Positions 1-11,431 of a DNA stretch of 64,000 bases are shown here, piece by piece. A program made the position numbers and the translations under genes. Source of the DNA: Tigriopus japonicus. Lineage: Eukaryota; Arthropoda; Copepoda; Harpacticoida; Harpacticidae. Numbering within the stretch: position 1 is the stretch's first letter; each line of letters starts with the position of its first letter. The notes beneath the pieces are model-generated. The model did not search any database. It was not told where the DNA came from and worked only from the letters and a program-made list of their open reading frames with translations. Where the stretch lies: assembly GCA_010645155.1 (NCBI GenBank), contig CM021315.1, positions 5,334,820-5,398,819 of the forward strand, written 5' to 3'.

Positions 1-33
1 TCTAATGTTGGAAATGTTTATGTAAGCACTTAC

Positions 34-197
34 GATTTGCAATTTCCTTGGATCTCTCCTCTGTGGTTGGTGTAGGTATAGTTATCACATTGGCAGTTGC
101 AGTTGACAAGGTTGGATGGAGCCTTTTGGATGACTTCTTGACTGTGAGTCAAGGAACTCATGGCCACAATGGCAGACACGATGCACAATACTTTCAT
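34..197 (-). CDS. Secreted cysteine-rich protein A, first exon only (gene continues off the left edge)
   Basis: The minus strand from an ATG at 197 encodes about 54 residues: a signal peptide beginning MKVLCIVSAIVAMSS, then the module APSNLVNCNCQCDNYTYTN ending in GNCK. A GTAAGT donor follows at 33-28 and leaves a phase-2 junction, exactly as in the two complete relatives at 3325-3947 and 9584-11334. The second exon would lie at lower coordinates outside this window. The module has the C-x-C-x-C pattern of the family. I cannot name the domain, and no enzymatic motif is visible. A TATA box lies 85 bp before the ATG. The product is predicted to be exported; its function is unknown. Confidence 0.8.
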
Positions 198-281
198 GAT
201 TGGTTTAAGAGTAGGTCTCCAGATATGTAAGCTTTGAGAAGGTTGGTTGTGAATTGATGTCTAGGTAGTTTGGGTCACAGG

Positions 282-289
282 TATTTATA
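282..289 (-). promoter_or_regulatory. TATA box of secreted protein gene A
   Basis: On the minus strand the bases read TATAAATA, about 85 bp before the ATG at 197. The same element occurs at the matching place before gene B. Sequence around 360-410 also matches 4088-4140, including a GGGGCATTCCC block followed by GATAGAACC, so the promoters appear to be copies of one ancestor. Confidence 0.6.
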
Positions 290-3200
290 GGTGTCTAGTA
301 GTGTGCGTGAGTGCTCTGTATCTGGTAGCTATCCAGGTTTTCTCCGCTTGGTTCTTTCCATTGTTAAGTCAAACTCGGGGCATTCCCCAGTCGATAGAAC
401 CAAAAAATCTTCCAACCAAACTATCGTACGTAATAGTCAGGTATGACGATCTTCCACCACCAAGGGCTGCTTTGTGCTTCATGGCAATGAAATCTATGAA
501 GCTCTACATGAGTAGAGTACACATGCTGTGAATGAGGATGACGTTTTTTACGTGTTCAATAACTCTGAGAGTATGGAAAAGTGTGGTCCTTTTTGAAACT
601 CAAGAGGCCAGTGAAGTGAGTGAGAAACCAGGAAAAATCTTAACAAATGAATATTTTGTTGTCAGAGAATGTCTTATTTATAGCAAGCGAATTTTTGTGA
701 ATGTTCCTAGCCTGTGTTAGATAATGAAAATTTAGTTGATAAATTTTTTTATGAGCTTGGGGCTGAAACGATTAAAGATCCAACACACTATTCCATAAGA
801 ATTAGACAATCAGAATGAACCTAGTTTTCTTGTTTAAAGGTTGTTTGGCACTTTTAAATGAACAAAGTTAACCACACAGTATCTCATGTCCGTTAATATG
901 GTCAATTTACAATTTGAAAAACAGTTTATGAAATGTTTGTTCGTTCTTGAACGCGTAGTTCAAACGGAGTTGGAAACGTTTAGCATTTTCCGTTACGGGA
1001 CTTCCGGAAATAAGAGTACTTTTAAGGTATTATTAGATGCATGTTTAGGTATTCAGCTCTTTTTGAAATATCGCTGAAAGCAAGCACCACACACAATGAT
1101 CTTTTATCATCTTCATTGTTTTAAAAAAATACACATGAAAAGCGTTGTACTTAAAATTTGAGGAATACACCGAAAAGTACGATCGATGGGAAATTACTTC
1201 ATTCTGATGTATTCAAAGTGTGGAATATATTTCATAACTTTGAACACTTCAAAAACATGACATTGATTTGAAATTTCTAACTTATCATTTTGACTATCTG
1301 AGTGTCCTTAAAGTCTCGAAAAAAGTGTAACAACTTTGACAATCTTCAAACCAGGAAACGTGTTTATTGGTTGTTTTGCTGCACTTTGTTTGCTCTTGTT
1401 TTTTGATACGTCAAAAGTAGCGTTTGCATGAAGACCAAAAGCAAGCTCATGGTAGTCATTAATTTGACCTTTTACCGAGCCAAGATTTCAAAAGGACCTC
1501 CTAAGTTTATCATCTTAAGGTGTTGGAAACATGTGCAGGCTCTTGAAATATATCTGACAGGCCCACATTCTAATTTGGTTGACCCAAAACTACAAATACC
1601 ACGTTATCCAAATGACCAAAAGGTCACTCAGAATGTTGACCACAGGGTTCATGGCAATGTTGGTTGCCAAGGAGCACAGAGGGTCAATGAGGAGAATGAC
1701 AAAGATGTGCAAAGGAACACAAAGATTGAAGCATTGCGAAATGGAATCTTGCTAGTGTCATGCCACTGAAGCTATTTCCATTCATCAATTGTCACTAGTA
1801 TCCACTAATCTAATGTTCACAATGATACGTGCACGTTCTCTCTCCCCCAAGATTTCTTCGCCTGATTCCTTCTTCAAGCAAGCAAACAAAGAGCTCACGA
1901 TTGGTGCAAATAAATTCCTGAATGCTTTTGTGATTGGTAGCAACTTGCTTTTGCAAATATATTGAGCTTATTAATCTGGTCTCTAGTGGAACGAGAGGTC
2001 AACAGAACGACAAGGAGAGTGAAAAATCAACCCATTGACCGCTATAACCTTAAGGGTGAGACAAGATCCACCAAAAGATTGTACATACTTTCCTTTTTAC
2101 CGAGTCGTTTGGAGGTTGTGCAGGGTTTGAACAACCAGGCAAGCGGAGCTTTTTGCTTTGGCCTCTATACATACAATAGATATACATGTACATTTGACAT
2201 TAAAGTTTCCGTTGTTCTTTCATTAAGAAGTTAAACAGAAGGTTACAAAAATCACCACTAGATGGAGACAAAATAAGGGCAAAGTCTCTTGATTCTCATC
2301 TTAAACTGGTTGACATAATTGCCCCTTCCTTCTTAAAATTGATTTTATTTCTCTTCATATTCCGAGTCTTTTGGAGCTCAACTTTGAAATTATTGTGTTC
2401 AAAAATCAAAAGTCACGCTTAGTAACCATAAATTAAGGCCATATGTGTAACAAAAGCACCCATAACCGTTTCTACCACAAGATGGCGCTGAATTTCACTT
2501 TTCTGGTTGATTGAAGCTCACCATAGAGAAGAATTGCTCTGACAGCGAGTTGTTCGTTTTTAGAATAAGAGATGGCACCCAAGGAGGTTGTGTGCTGAAT
2601 TATGCGACAGCCATCTACGTTACAAGAATGTTGGTTTCCTTAAAATCCTCTATTGATCCAGTATCAGGTTAAGGTTTTCTGTCTATGGGTGTGATTAGCG
2701 TCCAACGACCTTCTATCGAGAAAGGTTGGCGGGAGATGCCGGGTGCCTCCTTCTTTTTACCAGGAAGCTAACTATTATCTATTGTTATTTAATATCTATT
2801 ATATTATTACCTTTTATCCCCATTCTATCCAATACTCTATCTCATCTCGACGATGCTTGAGTGGACACAACAATACATAGTAAACAATAAGCTGCATTAA
2901 CCACTTGTGACACAGCATGCGAACCCTGTATAAAATTTCGTTAACACAAAGAGAGGCCCAGAAATACAGACCCTTAGAATATCATTGCAAATGCATTAAT
3001 TTTTGAGTGTGTATTTTTATGAGGTTCCCTGTACATTTCAAATTTTGCATGAATCCTTTTAGTATTCAATGAGTTTGAGATTTAAAGTCTCAGGTTAGAT
3101 CCCAAAGCATTCATACAACTAAACGTATCTTAGAGAGGTGACTTGAAATAAACTGTTTCCCTCAAAGTCAAAATTAAAAAATGCATTTATTTGGCCTTGA

Positions 3201-3324
3201 TTGGTCCACGTTTTTGCCCAAATCATTTGAGCATATCACATTCATTTAAATCAGGAATCTTATCCCGTGTTGAGTGGAACCAATCCAAAAAATACGTGTC
3301 ACAATAATACTGCAAGCTTAACAC
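290..3324. other. Gene-free stretch between secreted genes A and B
   Basis: Short open frames occur on both strands, but none shows a recognisable domain, a splice-supported extension or a signal peptide. Positions 360-410 are upstream promoter sequence shared with gene B. The rest is AT-rich and I recognise no transposon ends in it. Confidence 0.5.
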
Positions 3325-3947
3325 TTATTGGAATTCAATGCCATCGGCATTGGCATTGGCCTCTTCCTGGACCTCTTCACCAGCCGCAGCTCCATCACGG
3401 ACTCCAAGACCGAGAAGTTGGCCCAAAGAACTGGGGTTGTTGAATTCCTGGTTTCCAGGTCGGTTGTTTCCAGGTCTTCGATTGTTGCCAGGTCGGTTAG
3501 GTCGTCGACCTCCACCGTTGTTGTTATTGCCATAGTTGCTATTTTGGCACTCATAGCTATTCAAAGCAGGAGTGGAACAAGCTTGGTAGGACCATTTTCG
3601 CTTATTGCCATAGGAATCCACACGGTTTTGCGAGTAACGAATATCGGCACAATCATCGTGACGATCCACATAGCACCAAAGACCATAAGTCTGATCAGCT
3701 CTGTATATGAAAAGGCTCATGTAAACAACAGGAAATCTAATAATTAAAATGTTTACTCAACCACTTACGATTTACAATTTCCTTGGATCTCTCCCTTGTG
3801 ATTGGTATAGGTGTAATTATCACATTGGCAATTGCAATTGACAAGGTTGGAAGGAGCCTTTTTGATGATTTCATCCTCGGGCACATCTTGAGTTCGAGTC
3901 AAGGCACTCATGGCCAAAATGGCGGCGACAACGCAGAGCACTTTCAT
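3325..3947 (-). CDS. Secreted cysteine-rich protein B (two exons, complete)
   Basis: Exons are 3947-3769 and 3700-3325, joined by a 68-bp GT-AG intron in phase 2; the product is 184 aa. Residues 1-19 or so are a signal peptide (MKVLCVVAAILAMSALT). A cysteine module follows: NCNCQCDNYTYTN, GNCKSADQTYGLWCYVD, a C-A-D-I-R-Y-S stretch, and WSYQACSTPALNSYEC. The C-terminal half is a low-complexity tail rich in Asn, Gly, Arg and Pro (repeats of RPGNN), ending in an acidic stretch. The layout suggests an extracellular disulphide-bonded domain with a flexible tail. The cysteine spacing recalls short WCY-containing modules in other arthropod secreted proteins, but I do not recognise a named family. 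Genes A and C are paralogues on the same strand. The stop is CAATAAG, one base away from a poly(A) hexamer. Confidence 0.85.
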
Positions 3948-4025
3948 TTTGATGAAATGGCTTTTGGGATGGTAGCTAAGAACAGGTTGGTTTTGAAATG
4001 ATGTCTAGAGCTTCAGAGTTCACCG

Positions 4026-4033
4026 TTTTTATA
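4026..4033 (-). promoter_or_regulatory. TATA box of secreted protein gene B
   Basis: The minus strand reads TATAAAAA, about 79 bp upstream of the ATG at 3947. This is the spacing expected for a short 5' leader, and it matches the position in gene A. Confidence 0.6.
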
Positions 4034-5971
4034 GGTGACTCTCTTTCTTGATTGGATGTCGAGGTTTTCTCTCTTATCTTTTCCCTTTGTTAGGTCGAAG
4101 TTGGGGCATTCCCAAGTGGATAGAACCGAAAATGTTCGGACACATGAAGTCGTAACCATGGGCAACGGTTGGTTGTGTGGACGTATTCACCCTCTATGAA
4201 CCTTTACAAGAGTATTTGACTTAGCATCAGAGGCATGTACAATCCAGGGTATTTTTGAGAAGTAGTCTTCACCCATATGATATGAAGTGCAGGATGGTTG
4301 CTTCCGATAGCTTTCAGGCTACATGTGTAGTCAACTAAAGCGGTTGAAAGTTGAATGCATGGTTCATGTTATGGCTGGCGATGCACCAGAACCACAGCTA
4401 CCACCCAATGATCTAGTCAGGTCGTTTGCGTACTACTTACTAGAGTAGATAGTACTCACATGGCAGACTCCGAACATGGGCTTTTGGTCTGTCGAGTCAT
4501 CCATGTACTATCAGGAGTTATTTAGGGCAGTCTCCATCTTGTCTTTGTCTCTTGGCCGCAAAACGTTCGCTTCAAAATTTGAATAGACTGCGTAAGGGGG
4601 GATTGGGTGGGGAAAATACTTCGCTGGAGTGCAAAGAATCGAGGAAATTCCCTGGTCTACTATCATTCCAGGTATTTGGGGTAAAGTACGAGGAAGTCGA
4701 GAATAATTACGGGCGTGGGGATGCTCCAAAGCTAAGAGAGGAGAAGAGAGCGGTCACGTGTTTTCTGCTGAATGATCATCTTGGGGAAAATGCAGTCGTA
4801 TTCTGGCACGACTGAAGTACATGAATGAGAAACTGTGGTCACCTTGAACCTTGACATAAATTAGGTTTGGTATAATGTCCCACTAATATCCATTGATATC
4901 AGCATAGCACACATGATTGAATGCTACGGGAACACCAAAGGCTCAGACTCATGATGTTGATCTGATGATGTCTCTTTCTCTTGTGAAACAAACGAGGACA
5001 CGTGCACCATAGTGTACACGAACTCCCAACGGAGGGTAAATAGGCATTAAACTCAACCGAGTGGGATTAATCAGATAACCTGGAAGATATCAATATAATG
5101 TATACATAATAAGTTGTAGGTGGATTGCTACATAAACGTTGGTTTTATGATCGGTCACATGGGGAGAGGCAAAAGAAGAAAATAATGATTCTTATCCTAT
5201 GCGGGTAAAATACTTGATAGAAATATCAAGTCAGTTTAGATTTTCTAAGCGATGGAGTCTCGATTTTGATTTTTTTTAAATGTATTTCTACTGTAATTAA
5301 GAAAGTATTAATGATTGTTACGTATAAAGATTCCGACCCTTGAACCATTTTCGAGTCTACCTGAGCCACCAATCTGCTGAACCCTTAAATTGAGACACAA
5401 ACAAGACGAACTTAAAAAAGACGATAACAAATCAAATGCTTTAAACTAGCGTGCATATACCAACGCAATCAATTGATTTACTTCAATGTATGAAAAATGA
5501 TTGCGTGCGACCATTGTCCAAACCTTCAGCCATTTTTTTCTAGTGAGCTCTTTGTGAACAAATAAGCAATCCTCGTGACTACCTCACGGTAGTTCTTTCA
5601 TATGTCTGAAAGCGGAGTGATTTTTTGGAGAGCTTGATTGTAATACCTGAGTAACGCATTTTTTCATAATGTGTACTTTATCTCTAAGTACAATATTGAT
5701 TTATAAATTAGAACTTGAGATCGAGGTACTGGTTAAATCTGCTTTGAACAACAAATGATCTCATGCAGTGCACATCTTTTTTTTTGCAACTCTGATGTAA
5801 TGACCTCTTGAGAAGGTTCTTTGTCCAATATTAACCTAGTTTTTCGGCGGTAACCTTGAATAACAACGCACGGAATCGTCTTGGTGTGTGGCCAAATCTC
5901 GTGGAAGATACCCTTTTGAAAAACAGAAGGCTCATCCAAAATAACGCTACAGTGTGATATTACAGAATATA
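4034..5971. other. Gene-free stretch upstream of gene B
   Basis: Positions 4088-4140 are the upstream block shared with gene A. Beyond that I see no coding signal, repeat array or transposon end. The open frames at 4511-4815 and 5733-5939 have no domain and no splice context. Confidence 0.5.
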
Positions 5972-6169
5972 GGCCGTATGTTAACGCAGCTAATTAAAAA
6001 AGCGAGAGTACACAAAATCAAGTCAGATTGACGCGCCTAGAGTATATACTCTCGACAGCTGTTGTGTTTGAAACACAGGAGCTGGGGTGAGTAAATACTC
6101 AACAAACGTTAATCTGACTTGATTTTGGTGTACTCTCGCTTTTTGAATTAGCTGCGTTAACATGCGGCC
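5972..6169. mobile_element. Palindromic MITE, GTTAACGC-end family
   Basis: A 198-bp foldback. The left arm starts GGCCGTATGTTAACGCAGC and the right arm ends as its reverse complement (GCTGCGTTAACATGCGGCC). The arms match for roughly 60 bp, through a core reading AATCAAGTCAGATT. If the terminal A/T pair is counted as part of the element, the flanks are TAT on both sides, suggesting a 3-bp target duplication. It has no coding capacity. Related ends occur at 46271-46330, 48430-49706 and near 56690-56735. Confidence 0.75.
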
Positions 6170-6244
6170 TTATGTTTCTACTTAGGGTTAGGTATTTGAA
6201 TGCCTTCAAATACAATTCGAACGACTATTCAGTAACGAGTATTC

Positions 6245-6582
6245 AAAGTGCAATTGAAGTGTGGCTTTGTTGTGCCTTCTCATGGAGCGAGAACGTCGAC
6301 ATCTGCGACGGCTAGCTAGCACTGTGCATGCACTTGAAAAGAGACAAAATTCAGCATTCCTCAAGCAAATGTGCCAAACTTGTAACATAATTTCCTATTT
6401 GATGTAGCTAAACTATCATTACATTGCTAGAACAAGTCAATGCAACATATTTTGCACAATTTCTTGAATTATGCCAAGTTTTGTCTCTTTGCAAGTGCAT
6501 GCACAGTGCGAGTTGGTCGTCACACTTGTCGACGCTCTCGCTCCATGAAAAGGCACAACAAAGCCACACTTCAATTGCCCTA
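6245..6582 (+). mobile_element. MITE, GGGCAATTGAAGTGTGG-end family, copy 1
   Basis: About 338 bp with terminal inverted repeats. The right end (CACACTTCAATTGCCC) mirrors the left (CAATTGAAGTGTGG), and both continue through TTTGTTGTGCCTT and ATGGAGCGAGA. A second copy in the opposite orientation lies at 45933-46259, and the interiors match, including a GTGCATGCACTT core on each side. It is non-coding and non-autonomous. The left terminus of this copy is degraded. Confidence 0.8.
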
Positions 6583-6670
6583 TTAAGGACTAATGAAAGA
6601 TTAGGTCAGTTGTTGAGGTGATTTGGATGTATGGTAGAATCATAGGTGAAGCATAGTAAGACGGAGCGCG

Positions 6671-6960
6671 CTAAATAGGTCACACGGTAAAAAGGTCACG
6701 GTAAATAGGTCGCACAGTAAAAAGGTCACAGTAAAAAGGTCACGGTAAATAGGTCACACGGTAAAAATGCCACGGTAAATAGGTCACACGGTAAAAAGGT
6801 CACGTAAAAAGGTCACACGGCAAAAAGGTCAATGTAAATAGGTCACGTTAAAAAAGGTCGGTAAAGAGGTCACGTTAAAAAAGTCACCTTGAAACGGTCA
6901 TGGTAAAAAGGTCACAAAGTAGAACGGTCACGTTAAAAAGATCACGACATAAAAAGGTCA
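6671..6960. repeat. Degenerate minisatellite, unit about GGTAAAAAGGTCAC
   Basis: About 290 bp of imperfect 13-16 bp units alternating GGTAAATAGGTCACAC and GGTAAAAAGGTCAC. Units vary in length and drift towards the right end. A short stretch of the same unit in reverse orientation appears at 35395-35475. There are no unique spacers of constant size, so it is not a CRISPR array. Confidence 0.85.
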
Positions 6961-7278
6961 CAGACCCACTCAGCTCCAGAGGTAGCCAAGGGGTTGACCT
7001 CAAGGGCCGTGGTATATTCCATGGTTGAATCTTTGAAACTTGTCCCATGACAACCAAGATTAACTGAGTGTAACACTATCATGCTATGGCCTCATAAGGT
7101 CTCATAAACATAATCAACACGATGTAACTCCCAACAGATTTTAAAACATTAAACCTGCCTCGGCTCCGTTGGACTGCGGAGGATGTCCTTATCCGATCAA
7201 ACCCAGAAGTGGCCCGTCATGTCAAAATCGTCAAAAATCGTGACAAATTTGGCACGTCAAAGTGGATTGTATCATCAC

Positions 7279-8076
7279 CAGGGCCACCAAATTTTGGTAA
7301 AAAAAATTGCCAAAAAATGTATTTTTTTGGTAGTTTTTCTTGGAAATAATGTAATGAAATCGGATTTTTTGGTAGTTTTTTTGGTTGTTTGGTAAGTTTG
7401 TTTTTAAAGCCTTTTCTCATTTTTTACATAAAAACAGTGTGTTATAATCAGGGACACCAAATTTATGCAAAATATTTTGCCGAAACGTATTATTTTTTGG
7501 TGCTTTTTTGAGAAATGACGTAACAAAATTGGATTTTTTTTTGGTATTTTTAAAAATACTTTTCTCATTATATCGCCTAAAAAGTGCCCTTTTATGTACT
7601 TGCATCATCTATATTTTATTTCATGGGTAGGAAAAGATGCTAAAATGACCGTATTTTGTCAAAATTGTTGCAAATATAATAGCTTCTATTCTTATTTTGA
7701 TTTTTGACATCCTTTTTGTTGATCACTCTCAACGGAAGAGGCATTTATTCCACATTCTTTCGAAATTTTCCCAATTTTTGTATTTTTTGACAAAAATGCA
7801 CATTGTTTGTGATTACAATGTAAAATCCCAGTTATAACAACCCAGCGGGCCTGAGGATTAACTAAATATACCTGTTAAAAATTAAAAACGCTACCTTTTT
7901 GCTTCTTTATCTTGACTTTGACGTAAAATCAAACAATTTTCCATATCATATCCATCAAAACAGGCAATTTTTGCACATTTATTTAATTTTTTCCTCATTT
8001 ATGTAATTTTGCTCAAAAATCGCAGATTTTGGTAATTACATTGTAAAATGTAATTTACATGTATCTGGTGGCCCTG
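7279..8076. mobile_element. Non-autonomous hAT-type element with perfect 8-bp target duplication
   Basis: The element begins CAGGGCCACCA and ends TGGTGGCCCTG. It is flanked on both sides by ATCATCAC (7271-7278 and 8077-8084), a perfect 8-bp duplication as expected for the hAT superfamily. The 798-bp body is A/T-rich and has no transposase. A second, diverged start (CAGGGACACCAAAT) lies at about 7448, and the sequence after it resembles the first 170 bp, so the left part is duplicated or nested. Confidence 0.85.
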
Positions 8077-8890
8077 ATCATCACAACCAAAATGAATCCA
8101 ATGAGCAGAAAAAAAATCGCAAAAAGATGACTTTTGCTTTGTATCTTGCTTCTTCAATTTTGTAATGTTCTTTCTTTACTTGCCGTGGACATCCAGGTTA
8201 TTCAATCTCAGAATCTTGAAATAATGCAGGAAACTGAATAAAGAATTTTGCACACGTCAAAAGGTTCGTTTCCCTCTTAGCTTGAAGGCTAAAAAACCGA
8301 GGGAGTAATTTCCTTTAATTTGTGTATTCCATGACAAATCCAAATTGTCACAGCGATTTTTTGGTAAAAATAACAGGAAAAGTAGAGATACTTACCTAAC
8401 ACTTTGTTTTCTACATCTAAGGAATTCGAGTACTATTAGGCTTTGTAACATGCCGTCAAACTAAGGATGATTTTTCAAAATAGAGCGTGCGTAAGTAATT
8501 TGAGTGGGAGAACCACCACTGGATACAAAATCATAGTTTCTAAAACAATCAATCTAATCACCTAGACTTGCTATAAGTATACCTAAAAATGTTTCGGTTA
8601 ACACATACTTCTTCAATTTTTGCATGTTGTAATTGTGTTTCGAGTTGATCTGTGTTTGACATGCTCAATACTCAATGTGTGACAGTGCAAAGATGGATTT
8701 TTCTGGATCTCTTTGTTCAATATTCTTGTTATCCAGGAACGTCGCCTCAATAAAAAAACAAAGATGAACCCTTCGAAAAACGCCAGTTGTGTTTACTGAA
8801 ATGAACGTTTATACAACGCAATTTATTTCACTTCTTCTAAAGCTACCCAAAAGCCTATTCCCCTGAACCCAAACTTTTCAAAAATGTTTT

Positions 8891-9374
8891 GAAGAAGTAA
8901 ATGTTTGTTTGTTTGTTTGTTGAGGAGTCAGAACGCAGCTTCGCAGCTGCGATCTGATAGAGGCTGTCCGCCATATGGGGATATTGCCGCTCCACTTGGA
9001 CAAGCTAACAAGCAAGCATTAATTTTTACCTCACCCTCGGGAATGACCCCAGGTTCGCCCATTTAAGCCGTCAAGGGCCGTGACTTCTGCATGTAACTTA
9101 ATACCACAGGTCACTAGGACTCGGCAAGCCCGGGATCGAACCGGGGCTTGCCTAGTTTTTGGCATTGAAAGACAGTTCAATGCTAAATTTTGACTCCGAA
9201 GAGTTGAGTTTGGAATGTTGTGTATTGCATTTGAAAGACGGTTCAAATGCTAATTTCGACTCCGAAGAGTTGAGTTTGAGGGTGGCAGTCAGCCGGGATC
9301 GAACCCCAGCCATCTGCACGACAAACCGACGCAGTACGCACTACGCCATGCCTCACCCCGCGAAGAAGTAAATG
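8891..9374 (-). mobile_element. tRNA-derived SINE with 13-bp target duplication
   Basis: The body is 8904-9361, and GAAGAAGTAAATG occurs on both sides (8891-8903 and 9362-9374). Read on the minus strand, the head near 9350 carries a tRNA-like A box (GGCATGGCGTAGTGCG) and a B box (GGGGTTCGATCCC). The tail near 8904 is a CAAA repeat. The middle holds two copies of a roughly 60-bp unit containing GACTCCGAAGAGTTGAGTTT (on the plus strand) and a second B-box-like motif near 9130. It is non-coding. The intact duplication suggests a fairly recent insertion. Confidence 0.85.
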
Positions 9375-9583
9375 AGATTGACTTAGTTTTTCAATTCAGC
9401 TTCCTAATAAAAAATGTCACAACATATTTGCAAAAGAATAGTTCCGTTTATCCACCCTTGAATCGGTACTGAATTTAGAAGAGACCACAAAAAATGCCCA
9501 ATTCAATTCATTTATTATCTGTTCCTCATTGTCAAAAACATATCCAGTAAATTGGAACAATCAATCAACAATTTTAAACTGCT

Positions 9584-11334
9584 TTATTGTTGGAATTGGA
9601 TTTCATCCCCACCAGAACTTTGTTGACCCTCGTCCGATCCCTCACTTCTGGGCTTGAGCAGATCAGCAAGATTAAGTCCTCCTCCACCCGAGTTTCCGGA
9701 TCCTCCAACATTTCCAACTCCTCCAGAGGCGTAACCACTGTTAGGTCTCCTGCCTCGATTATTCCTGTTGTTCCGAATGGGTCGATTGGGACGTGTGGGG
9801 CTTTGAGGTCCCACGTAGTTACCACCGGTGTTAAACCCTCGGCAAATAGGACTATTCAAAGCGGGGGTGGAACACGCCTCATAACTCCATTGGCGACGAT
9901 TGCCGGAGAAATCCACACGATTTCGGGAAATCCTCAAATCATCGCAACTCGAGAATCCTCTGGGAACGTAACACCACAAGGCTTTGGTACCATCTGGCCT
10001 GTAAAAAGAGGTTGGATTGTCAAATTGAGAGGAGACTTCAGGTATTTTTCATTTTGTTAAAATCAGGAGTTGTACTGAAACAAAGTCCTCCGTTTTTGGA
10101 GGTCACTTCAACAATAGTGATGAGTTTGACGTCAACATTATTCTTCTTATTGTGTTGCCTGGGGGAGTTTATAGTTTGTGAGTGTTGTGTGTAACCATTG
10201 TTTGTGCGACGAGAATTGAAGAAATTACACATTCGTTCGTAAGTAAAACAAGTGAATTCCGGGAAAGAATGAGGCTTTTCCTTCATTCAAAAATTACGTT
10301 AGAGATCAACACTAAGTGTACACGCCTTAGAGTGAAGAGATTTTTAATGTACGAGTAAATGTCCTCTTTTCGTCTTGGTTCAAATGCAATGGAGAAAAAA
10401 GAATAATGACCAAATCTAGTGATTATGTAAGTGTCGATTTTTTCAAGCTTGAAGATGTCTTGTTCATAACCTGATCCTATTGCACAAATTCATACTGACA
10501 TTAAGTTAGGCATTCGATTTTGATGGTAATTGACGTTTATTACTTTGACAAGAAGTCAAAGATGTTTTGGCCTTTGGGGCACTGAATATATTAGCATTCG
10601 ATTGAAATCATAAACACTATAAAACGGAGATGTTACGACGTCTTCCACTATCTTGCCAACCTTCCAAATTCCCTTCGCTTTTTTGACGTACTTAAAGTCC
10701 TCCAAATCAAGTTACACCATTTGTTGATCAGGATGAAGACAGTGCAAATAATTGAAAAATGCATAAGATACGAAAATACGATAAAGAAAAGAACTTTTGC
10801 CTGATTTCTTCAGGCAAAAGTTGATGAAAAATAACCAAATGTTACCATCATGTTGGACTATTAATAACATTTTTAGCACTATTTGTCCAAATTAGCATGA
10901 GATTTGTTACTAATTTTTTTATTTTGTTGGGTCTGGTCTCGAACATTTTTGTTCTTTGCATTTAGATCGAAAATTTGGGCTCGTTCTTTCAGGTAGAAAG
11001 TTTATGGCGGCTTGTTTTGGCAAATTAGATTCAAATTTGGAAACAAAGTTTAATCACTATAAAAAGATGTGAGAAAAGATCCTAAAACCGAAAAAGTAAA
11101 AATATTCCACCACTGGCTGAACTAAATATTCCGGAACAACAAATTTGAAATGTGGGCGTCTTACGTTCGACAATTGCCTTGTATGTTTCCGTAGGAATCT
11201 CGCCAAGTGTAAGGATCACATTGGCAACCACAATTTATGAGATTGGACGGGGCTTTGGCAACAATCTCCACATCTTGAGCCTGGCAAATTTGGATCAAGA
11301 CGAGGACAAAACCAACGAGAGTTGCGGACTGCAT
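9584..11334 (-). CDS. Secreted cysteine-rich protein C (two exons, complete)
   Basis: Exons are 11334-11165 and 9998-9584, joined in phase 2 across a 1166-bp intron; the product is 194 aa. A signal peptide (MQSATLVGFVLVLIQICQA) precedes the same module as gene B: APSNLINCGCQCDPYTW, GNCRTPDGTKALWCYV, SSCDDLRISRNRVD, WSYEACSTPALNSPIC. The tail is rich in Gly, Ser, Asn, Arg and Pro. Intron position and phase are identical to gene B, so the family arose by gene duplication, but this copy has a much longer intron and a more diverged leader. The stop codon lies inside AATAAA (9588-9583 on the minus strand). It is presumably an extracellular or matrix protein; the function is unknown. Confidence 0.85.
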
Positions 11335-11424
11335 GGTCAATCAAAATCTTTTTCCTTCGTTCTTGTGATCAATGTTCTCCACAAGTTATCGCTTCAAGAT
11401 TGGCTTCAAAACTGAATGCTCTCC

Positions 11425-11431
11425 AAATATA
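11425..11431 (-). promoter_or_regulatory. Putative TATA box of secreted protein gene C
   Basis: The minus strand reads TATATTT about 91 bp before the ATG at 11334, a position comparable to the TATA boxes of genes A and B. It is less canonical than those. Confidence 0.45.

Noticed and set aside
3328..3747. 139-codon plus-strand open frame
   Set aside because: Antisense shadow of secreted gene B exon 2. The minus frame has the signal peptide, cysteine module and splice sites.
6671..6960. CRISPR-like repeat array
   Set aside because: Eukaryotic context, units of 13-16 bp with no constant-length unique spacers; a degenerate minisatellite.
9119..9350. tRNA gene suggested by A and B boxes
   Set aside because: The boxes lie in a SINE bounded by a 13-bp target duplication; no closed cloverleaf.
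9587..10060. 157-codon plus-strand open frame
   Set aside because: Antisense shadow of secreted gene C exon 2.
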